Assembly: GCF_019802085.1 (NCBI RefSeq)
Contig: NZ_JAHVHV010000001.1
Location: 1,552,874 to 1,616,873 of the forward strand
Direction: 5' to 3'
DNA: 64,000 bases
Origin: Ferrimonas balearica
GTDB taxonomy: Bacteria > Pseudomonadota > Gammaproteobacteria > Enterobacterales > Shewanellaceae
Each line of letters begins with the position of its first letter. The stretch's first letter is position 1. Positions 58,106-64,000 of this stretch are shown piece after piece. The position numbers and the translations under genes were made by a program. Under the pieces are notes generated by a model, which was given only the letters and a program-made list of their open reading frames with translations, was not told where the DNA came from and did not search any database.

Positions 58106-59431
58106 TTAATAGAAGTACATGCCGGATTGCTGCATCTGCAGCGTCAACTGTTCCACCCGGACAAACTGGGACAGGTAGCGGTTGTAGACCTGCTCCATTC
58201 GCATGTCGTGTTGCTCCATGCGGTCCTCCACCCGGCGGATGTTCTGCTCCATGGAGTCCTGACGGTTTTTCAGGTAACCGTCGTTGTCGGTGTAGGTGGA
58301 CAGGGTGGTGTCCAGACGGTCAAACAGGCCGCCCTCCTCGGAGAAGAGGTTCTGTACCTGGTTGCCGTGGGTATCCAGGGCGGATTCGAACTCGGCGGTA
58401 TCCAGCTTGAGCTTGCCATCGCGAGTCACCTCGATGCCGATGTCGGACAGGCGCAGGCCGTCACTGGACTCGGTGTAGAGCTCGGTGCGCAGGCGCTGAC
58501 TCAGGCTGCGAAGGGCCGCATCGCCGGAAAGCACGCCCACGTCGTCACTGCTGTCCTCATCGTCCTCACCCCCCACCTTTTTGCCGAAGGTGAACTTGCC
58601 AATCTCATCGATAAGGGCGTTGTACTCATCGATGAAGGTCTGCACCGACTCGGTGATCGCTTCCTTGTCCTGACCGACGGAAACCCGCAGGGGGCCACCG
58701 ATGAAGTTGCCGGACTCGTCGGTGGCGTGGGCCTGCTTAAGTTCGATGGTGAGGCCGGAGATCACGTTATCCAGGGTGTTGGACGAATTGCGGATCTCAA
58801 TGGGGTTGGTCTCCCCCATCAGCACAATGGCGTCCTGGGCCTTGGACATCTCGTTAAGAGTGTTGGTGATGTCGGTGCCGTTGTGCTCGACGGTGATGGC
58901 GTTGCCCTCACCGGTTTCGGCGCCGGTAAGCACCAGGTGCACCTTGTCCCCGCTTTGCACCAGGGAAGCCTGCACCCCGGGGTTCAGTTCGGAGTTGTTG
59001 ATGGCGTCACGCAGCTCATTGAGGTTGCCGTAATCCGCCATATTGAGAGTCATCGACTCGCCGCCGACGCTGAAGGTGATGTCGCCAGCGGGCAGGGGGC
59101 CGTCGATGGAGTCAAACTCCCAGGAGAGCTGGTGGGCGCTGGCCAGTTGCTTGACGTAGAACGCGTAATCCCCGGTGGCCGCGTCGCTGCCGGCGGTGAT
59201 GTTGGCGATGGTCTCGTCGGAGATCTCCACCCCTTTCTGGCTGAAGGCGCCGTCGCTGATCTCCTTCATGCTGGAGCTGAAGCTGTTGAGCTTGCTCTCG
59301 ATGGCCTTGTACGCCGCCAGCTGGGCTTCGTACTGGGCCTTCTGCACGCTGTAGAGCTGGTCCTTTGGGGCCCGCTCCGCCTGCATCAGCATGTAGGCCA
59401 TTTCGCTGGGGTTGATACCGGAACTGATCAT
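58106..59431 (-). CDS. fliD: Flagellar cap (hook-associated protein 2) FliD (LafB)
   Basis: FliD caps the filament and guides flagellin insertion. The 441 residues include the N-terminal coiled segment (MLMQAERAPKDQLYSVQKAQYEAQLAAYKAIESKLNSF) and the FliD_N and central domains (YAFYVKQLASAHQ; NVISGLTIELKQA; VQTFIDEYNALIDEIGKFTFG). The C-terminal heptads end LSQFVRVEQLTLQMQQSGMYF. ATG 59431 is preceded by GGAGAGAG. It heads the fliDSTKLA-motAB-pilZ operon. Confidence 0.93.
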   Translation of the reverse strand: MISSGINPSEMAYMLMQAERAPKDQLYSVQKAQYEAQLAAYKAIESKLNSFSSSMKEISDGAFSQKGVEISDETIANITAGSDAATGDYAFYVKQLASAHQLSWEFDSIDGPLPAGDITFSVGGESMTLNMADYGNLNELRDAINNSELNPGVQASLVQSGDKVHLVLTGAETGEGNAITVEHNGTDITNTLNEMSKAQDAIVLMGETNPIEIRNSSNTLDNVISGLTIELKQAHATDESGNFIGGPLRVSVGQDKEAITESVQTFIDEYNALIDEIGKFTFGKKVGGEDDEDSSDDVGVLSGDAALRSLSQRLRTELYTESSDGLRLSDIGIEVTRDGKLKLDTAEFESALDTHGNQVQNLFSEEGGLFDRLDTTLSTYTDNDGYLKNRQDSMEQNIRRVEDRMEQHDMRMEQVYNRYLSQFVRVEQLTLQMQQSGMYFY

Positions 59432-59898
59432 ACTCTCTCCTAATGGAACAGCATCCAAGCAAGCTTGATGCCAAATCGAAATATCTTTTCTATTCAGTGC
59501 ATTAGCACATAGAGCTTTCGATTATCGGCGCCGACACTTCCGTCTGATTCGGGGGGAAGGAACTCCTTCTTCCGCCTGGATAACCGCAGGTTCTGTCCAG
59601 TAAAGGCGGCTCGAGTGGGGGGTAACTTGAATGGCCTGAAGGCCCGCTTGCGGGGCAGTAAGCGCCCCCTAACCCGAGAGAGTGCAGTGAGGCATACCGA
59701 GGCTCAGAGCACGCCCGAATGGCGCCATTAAGATGGCTGAGACCGGCCCTGAGAGGCGTTGACCTGGCTCGATGGTAGAGTGGTGCGGTAAGGCGCAATT
59801 CACTGCGGCGGCCCGATGACTCATCGCGTATATGGCCCCGAATCGAGGCCATAAAAAAGGGGGCCGAATGGCCCCCTTTTGGTCTCGTCAGTAGCGAC
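59432..59898. other. 467-bp noncoding region upstream of fliD, with a flagellin terminator and a possible sigma-28 site
   Basis: No gene is supported; a 116-codon minus-strand frame has no family character. GCCGATAA, the sigma-28 -10 consensus, reads on the minus strand at 59529-59522, about 90 bases before fliD. Its -35 position (ATCA where TAAA is expected) is poor. The hairpin at 59848-59882 is the flagellin terminator. The remaining 300 bases are GC-rich with no clear repeat, an unusual gap in a packed operon. Confidence 0.4.
59848..59882. terminator. Rho-independent terminator of the flagellin gene
   Basis: On the minus strand AAAAGGGGGCC-ATTC-GGCCCCCTTTT is followed by more T. It lies 17 bases after the flagellin stop codon. 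Confidence 0.9.
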
Positions 59899-60705
59899 TT
59901 ACAGCAGACCCATTACCAGGCCGCCCATCTGGTTGGACTGGGCCAGGATGTTGGTGCCGGCCTGAACCAACAGCTGGTTCTTGGTCATGTTGGCGGTCTC
60001 AACAGCGAAGTCGGTGTCCATGATCCGGCCCTTGGCCGCTTCGGTGTTTTCCACGATGTTGGACAGGTTGTTGATGGTGTGCTCGATGCGGTTGATGTTG
60101 GCACCGAAGGTGGCGCGGTGACCGTTTACGGTATCCAGAGCCGCCATGGCGGTATCGATGGCCGCTTGGGCACCAGCTTGAGTGGAGATGTCACCGCCAA
60201 TGGCTACGCCGGTAGCGTCAACAGTCACGTTCAGCTGATCCTGGCCAGCGTTCAGGGCACCGATTTGGAAGGTCACGCCGCCGGCAAAGGCGTTGAATAC
60301 GTTCTGGCCGGCAAATTCGGAGCTGGCGACGATACGGTCAACTTCAGCGGACAGTTCCTGGTACTCAGCGTCCAGAGCAGCCAGCTCGTTGGCGCCGTTA
60401 GTGCCGTTCGCCGCCTGGGTGGCCAGGTCCTTCATGCGGTAGGCGATGTTGGTCACCTCGTCCAGGGCGCCTTCGGCAACCTGCATCATGCCGATGGCAT
60501 CCTGACCGTTGCGCATGGCAACAGACATGCCGCGGGACTGGGCTTCCATGCGGTTGGCGATCTGCAGGCCGGCAGCATCGTCCTTGGCAGAGTTGATGCG
60601 GAAACCGGTGGACAGGCGCTCCATGGCGGTGCCCATGGCGGAGTTGGAACGACCCAGGGAGTTCTGAGCAACCAGAGAGTTGTAGTTGGTTTGGATAGAC
60701 AGCAT
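59899..60705 (-). CDS. lafA: Lateral-type flagellin (LafA)
   Basis: A 268-residue flagellin containing only the conserved D0/D1 ends and a short middle. The N-terminus LSIQTNYNSLVAQNSLGRSNSAM and LSTGFRINSAKDDAAGLQIANRM, plus the C-terminus ANMTKNQLLVQAGTNILAQSNQM, are standard flagellin signatures. The bulky D2/D3 outer domains are absent, as in lateral flagellins. ATG 60705 with GGAGG is clear. It is a separate transcript between the flgKL/lafW unit and fliD. I could not find a good sigma-28 promoter upstream. Confidence 0.95.
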   Translation of the reverse strand: MLSIQTNYNSLVAQNSLGRSNSAMGTAMERLSTGFRINSAKDDAAGLQIANRMEAQSRGMSVAMRNGQDAIGMMQVAEGALDEVTNIAYRMKDLATQAANGTNGANELAALDAEYQELSAEVDRIVASSEFAGQNVFNAFAGGVTFQIGALNAGQDQLNVTVDATGVAIGGDISTQAGAQAAIDTAMAALDTVNGHRATFGANINRIEHTINNLSNIVENTEAAKGRIMDTDFAVETANMTKNQLLVQAGTNILAQSNQMGGLVMGLL

Positions 60706-60950
60706 GGGATTCCTCCAGTGAAGTGCTGTTAATTGTCTCACTATCTCAAAACGTCTACGCCAGTGGATTCCTTTAACAAGCCGCCAAAATATTTTCCAGT
60801 CTATTGTTTTTATTGGCTTTATCTGGCCTTTCAGTCCCAGGCAGCTGGGTACATTCGGCCCGGTGCACTCCGGACAGAGCGGATTCGACACCGTCGCTCC
60901 TTCAACCCGCCCAAGCACGGCCAGTGCCATTTAGACAGAAATCGGGCACA
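60706..60950. promoter_or_regulatory. Control region of the flagellin gene
   Basis: This 245-bp noncoding stretch is AT-rich near 60770-60830 and includes TTAAAG on the minus strand at about 60771-60776, reminiscent of a sigma-28 -35. No GCCGATAA-like -10 is found at the right distance. Nothing codes here. Confidence 0.3.
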
Positions 60951-60980
60951 AAAAAACGCCGTCCTGAGACGGCGTTTTTT
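60951..60980. terminator. Rho-independent terminator of the flgKL-lafW unit
   Basis: AAAAAACGCCGTC-CTGA-GACGGCGTTTTTT, perfect stem, 15 bases after the stop of the lafW-like gene. Confidence 0.95.
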
Positions 60981-60995
60981 CTACCGAGCGCTTGG

Positions 60996-62012
60996 CTACT
61001 TCAGCAGATCCGAGACCTGGGCCCGGGAGAGGTTGGCCTGGGCCAACAGAGCCCCCACCTGGCTGGCAAAGGGGGAGCGCTGTAGATCGCGATTGAGATC
61101 CTGCAGCAACTCGTCCACCTGGCCGGTGCCGGTGTGACGGCGAATTTTATCCAGTCGCTGACTCACCTTGGCCTGGATGGACTCCAGCTCCCCCAGCTGG
61201 GCTTCCACCTTGGAGAGAGTCTTGCGGATTTTCGCCTGGGCCTGCTTGAGCTGCTCCGGGCTGTCGAATCGCCACTCCCGCGGGTCCTGCCAGGGGTAAA
61301 CCTCCTGGGTCTTCACCGCCACACCGTCTCCGGCGGGCAGGCGCTGGCCCTGGCCGGACATCCAAAGCCCCCCCTCCAGCTTGGCCTGCTGATCGCTGGC
61401 AATCATCAGCACAGGTCGGCCGTCGGCCCCCTGGCGCACCTCGATGCCAAGCCCCGACAACCCCTGCTTGAGCGCATCGGTCACTTTGGTGCTATCGACG
61501 TTGCCCGGCAGGACGAACTCGCTGCGCTGCTGGCCAAACTGGGCGGTTAGCCGCTCGTCTCTGGGCTTGCTGGCCGCCAGATCGGCGCCCTTGATGGCGT
61601 AGTGGCGGGGCGCCGCCCCCTGCTCGCCCCGCACCAGGTTGAGCTGATGATCCAGCAGGGTCTGCCCCCGGTACTGGGCCTTAAGGCCGCTCACCTTGTC
61701 ACGCAGCTGGCCCATGGCCGCGGCGTTGCCACCGCCATCTCTCAGGGCCAGGTCCACCTGGCGCTTAAGTTGGCTCAGCTGAGTCTTGGCCTGGCGCAGC
61801 ACCTGGGCCCCGGTCTGGGCCGCCGCCACCTGGTGCTGCCCCTGGCCCACCGCCGCCCAGCGACGGTAGCTCTCGGTACGCCACTGGGGGAGGGCCACGC
61901 CCTTCTTGGTGGCCTTGCGCGGGCCCCCTTCGGTCGGCACGCCACCGGCTTGCGCCGGCTGGGACTGGCGTCGCTGTTGTACCGACAGGGCATCGGAGAC
62001 GGCACTGACCAT
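60996..62012 (-). CDS. LafW-like lateral flagellar protein between flgL and flagellin
   Basis: A 338-residue protein lying between flgL and the flagellin gene. It has long helical, coiled-coil-prone parts (AQVLRQAKTQLSQLKRQVDLAL near residue 70; EQLKQAQAKIRKTLSKVEAQLGELESIQAKVSQRLDKI near residue 260). There is no signal peptide or membrane span. The position matches lafW, called a putative hook-associated protein in the Flag-2 lateral cluster of E. coli. I infer the identity from synteny, not from strong sequence motifs. It begins 11 bases after flgL. Confidence 0.55.
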   Translation of the reverse strand: MVSAVSDALSVQQRRQSQPAQAGGVPTEGGPRKATKKGVALPQWRTESYRRWAAVGQGQHQVAAAQTGAQVLRQAKTQLSQLKRQVDLALRDGGGNAAAMGQLRDKVSGLKAQYRGQTLLDHQLNLVRGEQGAAPRHYAIKGADLAASKPRDERLTAQFGQQRSEFVLPGNVDSTKVTDALKQGLSGLGIEVRQGADGRPVLMIASDQQAKLEGGLWMSGQGQRLPAGDGVAVKTQEVYPWQDPREWRFDSPEQLKQAQAKIRKTLSKVEAQLGELESIQAKVSQRLDKIRRHTGTGQVDELLQDLNRDLQRSPFASQVGALLAQANLSRAQVSDLLK

Positions 62013-62022
62013 GGGGGACTCC

Positions 62023-62937
62023 TTAGAGGTGGTTGAACAGGCTGAGCTGGTTGATCTTGACGTAACTCTGCTGGGTGGCCTGCAGGGCCATCAGGTAGGT
62101 GGCCAGCGCCAGGCTGGCCTCAGAGTAATCGAGATCTTCAATCTCGCCAATGAGTTCCTGGTTGAACATGCCGATGTCCTGGTGCGCGGTCTCCAGCAGG
62201 TCCATCGCCTGCTGACGGCCACCCAGTTCGGTCATGGTCTGGCCGATGGTCCCCATGGTGCCGTCGATAGCAGTTAATGCGCCATTGAACGCCGCCTCGA
62301 AGGCCGGGTCCCCGGGGGCCAGGTTGGGGTCTTCCAGCACGGCGATCCAGTTGTCCATCTCGTTGAAGATGTCGGCGGCCCCGGAGAAGAAGATCGCCCC
62401 GGCGGTGTCGTTGCCCTTAACCCAGTTCCCCTCCCCCACCGGGACGTCCCGCTGGTTGAGATCCCCCTGGTAGACCCAGTTGCCGTTGGCGTCCCGGGCC
62501 ACCGGCGCGGTGTCCACTTCATTGCCGGAGAAGATGTACTTGCCCTTCTCATCCCGGGTGTTGACGTGCTCCACCAGGGAGTCCTGCAGCACCCGAAGCT
62601 CGGCGGCGATCCCCTTGCGATCCTCGTGACTGAGGGCGCCGTTGTTGCCCTGCAGGGTCAGATCCCGCACCCGGTAGAGGACGTTGTTCATGTTGTCCAA
62701 AGTGGACTCGGAGCGGCTCAGGCTCATCCGCAGACTGGAGATGTTGTCCATGTACTGGATCAGCTGGGCCTGCTCGCGCTGCAGGCTCAGGGTCTGTACC
62801 GCGCCCAGGGGGTCGTCGGAAGGGACGTTGATCCGCTTGCCGGTGGACATCTGTTGCATCACCTTGCCGTAGTTGGCCTGGTTCATCTGCATGCTGTTGA
62901 TGTTTAACCGGTGCATCTGTTGCATGGAAACGCGCAT
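62023..62937 (-). CDS. flgL: Hook-filament junction protein FlgL (HAP3)
   Basis: FlgL joins the hook to the filament. The 304-residue protein has flagellin-like ends: MRVSMQQMHRLNINSMQMNQANYGKVMQQMSTGKRINVPSDDP at the start and LALATYLMALQATQQSYVKINQLSLFNHL at the end, with GKYIFSGN in the middle. ATG 62937 has GGAG 7 bases upstream; the GTG just before is too close to it. It starts 13 bases after flgK. Confidence 0.94.
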   Translation of the reverse strand: MRVSMQQMHRLNINSMQMNQANYGKVMQQMSTGKRINVPSDDPLGAVQTLSLQREQAQLIQYMDNISSLRMSLSRSESTLDNMNNVLYRVRDLTLQGNNGALSHEDRKGIAAELRVLQDSLVEHVNTRDEKGKYIFSGNEVDTAPVARDANGNWVYQGDLNQRDVPVGEGNWVKGNDTAGAIFFSGAADIFNEMDNWIAVLEDPNLAPGDPAFEAAFNGALTAIDGTMGTIGQTMTELGGRQQAMDLLETAHQDIGMFNQELIGEIEDLDYSEASLALATYLMALQATQQSYVKINQLSLFNHL

Positions 62938-62949
62938 CACTTCTCTCCC

Positions 62950-64000
62950 TTAGAACATGCTCAGCATGGTTTGAAACAGCTGATCGGCGGAGCTGATCAC
63001 CTTGGCGTTGGCCTGGTAGGCCTGCTGGTAGACGATGATGTTCACCCCCTCCTCATCCAGGTTGACCGCACTGACGCTGTCCCGCTCGTTCAACGAGCGG
63101 ATAAGCTCGCCGTTGGCGGAGTCCGCCTCCAGCTGCGCCTGGCGGCTTTCGATCCCCAGCTGGCCCAAGTACATGGCGTAGGCCTCGTTCAAGGTGGCGT
63201 CGCTGCCCAGGGAGCTGAAGGTCAGCTTGGTGTTCTGGAACTCCAGCAGATCCTTGAGGTTCTCGTTGTCACCCGGGGTACCATCCTTACCAAAGGCCAA
63301 CATCTCGGCAGTGAAGCCGTCGGTGATGGTCAGGGTGCCGGCGGGGTTGGCCGGATCGTAGGTAAACAGGTCCAGGGCCGGGGGGTTGCCGTTCAGGTCG
63401 GTGCCCTGGGCCAGGATGGCGTTGAAGCCGTCCGCCATCTGCATCGCCAGTTCGTCGATAAAGTCGCGGCTGGTTTGCCAGCTGTTGTCCCGGTAGTCGA
63501 ACAGCGCCCCCAGGCTGCCCCCCACATCCTCCCGGATGTCGTAGGTGGTGCCGCCGATGCTGAGGCTCAGCAGGGAGAACTGGGGGTTGTTGGGATCCGG
63601 GTAGGCCTCAAACACCGCCGCCGAGGTGCCCAGCACCAGGGGCTGGCCCTTGGGCAGGGTGACGTTGATGGTGCCATCGGCGTTCTCGGTGGTGCGGATG
63701 TCCACCATCTCCGACAGCTCCGCCACCGCCTGGTCCCGGGCGTCCAGCAGCTGCGGCGGGATGTCGCCGCTGGCCTGGTGCGCCTGGATCTCCTTGTTCA
63801 GTCGCGCCACGTTCTCCAGCCGGGTGTTCACCTCGGTGACCGAGCCTTTGATCTGCTCCTCCACCTGCTTGAGCTGGCTCTCCAGGCTCTGGTTGATGGT
63901 GCTGAAACGGCTGGTCAGGGCGCGGGCCTCGTTGAGCACGCTCTGACGGGTGGCGATGTCGTTGGGGCTCTCCATGGCGGCATTAAGCGCGGCAAAGAGG
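62950..64000 (-). CDS. flgK: Hook-filament junction protein FlgK (HAP1), N-terminus off the window
   Basis: This is the C-terminal 350 residues of FlgK, open through the right edge. The frame reads LFAALNAAMESPNDIATRQSVL at its visible start, the conserved FlgK segment. The middle contains GDIPPQLLDARDQAVAELSEMVDI, also a FlgK hallmark, and the end is VIVYQQAYQANAKVISSADQLFQTMLSM-like. Its missing N-terminus lies beyond 64000. It is transcribed into flgL and lafW. Confidence 0.93.
   Translation of the reverse strand, partial: LFAALNAAMESPNDIATRQSVLNEARALTSRFSTINQSLESQLKQVEEQIKGSVTEVNTRLENVARLNKEIQAHQASGDIPPQLLDARDQAVAELSEMVDIRTTENADGTINVTLPKGQPLVLGTSAAVFEAYPDPNNPQFSLLSLSIGGTTYDIREDVGGSLGALFDYRDNSWQTSRDFIDELAMQMADGFNAILAQGTDLNGNPPALDLFTYDPANPAGTLTITDGFTAEMLAFGKDGTPGDNENLKDLLEFQNTKLTFSSLGSDATLNEAYAMYLGQLGIESRQAQLEADSANGELIRSLNERDSVSAVNLDEEGVNIIVYQQAYQANAKVISSADQLFQTMLSMF

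Noticed and set aside
59502..59852. 116-codon minus-strand ORF upstream of fliD
   Set aside because: Pro/Ser/Arg/Gly-rich with no motif; it spans noncoding control DNA and a terminator edge.
60706..60776. Sigma-28 promoter for the flagellin gene
   Set aside because: TTAAAG is present but there is no GCCGATAA-like -10 at the correct spacing, so I do not call a promoter.

Overview
The window is a GC-rich chromosomal segment of a gammaproteobacterium of the Shewanella/Ferrimonas type (Alteromonadales). That placement is an inference. It rests on a periplasmic tetraheme flavocytochrome c fumarate reductase, a complete rnfABCDGE-nth operon, a motY/rnt gene pair, FNR-like and LexA-like operators, and the general protein character. 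No 16S rRNA or taxonomic marker is present. Nearly all genes are chromosomal housekeeping or respiratory genes. No transposase, integrase, phage gene or CRISPR array was found.

Layout. 1-830: MATE efflux pump, cut by the left edge. 831-1367: a noncoding region with stacked inverted repeats and two facing DnaA-box-like 9-mers. 1368-2284: three identical tRNA-Asn(GTT) genes interleaved with and followed by six copies of a recast tRNA-Asn 3' part; the last four each follow a terminator hairpin. 2569-4461: degenerate GGDEF/EAL protein (CsrD-like). 4593-11210: rnfABCDGE-nth, in which RnfC has a long repetitive tail. 11238-18053: ACT-domain protein, RRM RNA-binding protein, a DUF350/DUF1190/glutathionylspermidine-synthase-like operon, a gamma-glutamylcyclotransferase, an alpha/beta hydrolase and an SLC13-type transporter. 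18209-22244: porin and fumarate reductase transcribed divergently around a predicted FNR-dependent promoter, plus a LysR regulator. 22227-27338: SOS mutasome imuA-imuB-dnaE2 behind a near-perfect LexA box. 27517-31267: acyltransferase, glutathione-dependent formaldehyde oxidation genes, an alkyltransferase-like protein and a DUF3108 protein. 31326-43549: YafJ-like amidotransferase, fadE, motY/rnt, peroxiredoxin, antiporter-like permease, RadD, GrxA, MarC and a DcaP-like porin. 43862-44484: six tRNA-Lys(TTT) genes. 44662-49791: ybgC-tolQRAB-pal-cpoB. 49961-52087: prolyl oligopeptidase lipoprotein. 52383-52573: a strong promoter followed by a highly structured, terminator-ended transcript, probably an unannotated small RNA. 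52635-64000: the distal half of a lateral-type (Flag-2) flagellar locus, read right to left as flgK-flgL-lafW-like-flagellin-fliD-fliS-fliT-like-fliK-fliL-fliA-motA-motB, followed by a PilZ gene and a small membrane-protein gene in the same operon.

How the parts fit. Rnf (ion-coupled electron transfer) and the fumarate reductase fit a respiratory, facultatively anaerobic life. The imuABC mutasome, the formaldehyde genes, the alkyltransferase-like protein and RadD deal with genotoxic stress. The flagellar locus has its own sigma factor and stators, with a likely c-di-GMP receptor attached. The CsrD-like protein at the other end is also a c-di-GMP-family protein.

The most promising undescribed items are the small RNA at 52418-52573, the tRNA-Asn-derived repeat array at 1464-2284, and the pilZ plus three-helix membrane protein pair at the end of the lateral flagellar operon. 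Start codons were chosen from Shine-Dalgarno spacing and family start positions. Promoters, operators and the RNA are predictions read by eye.
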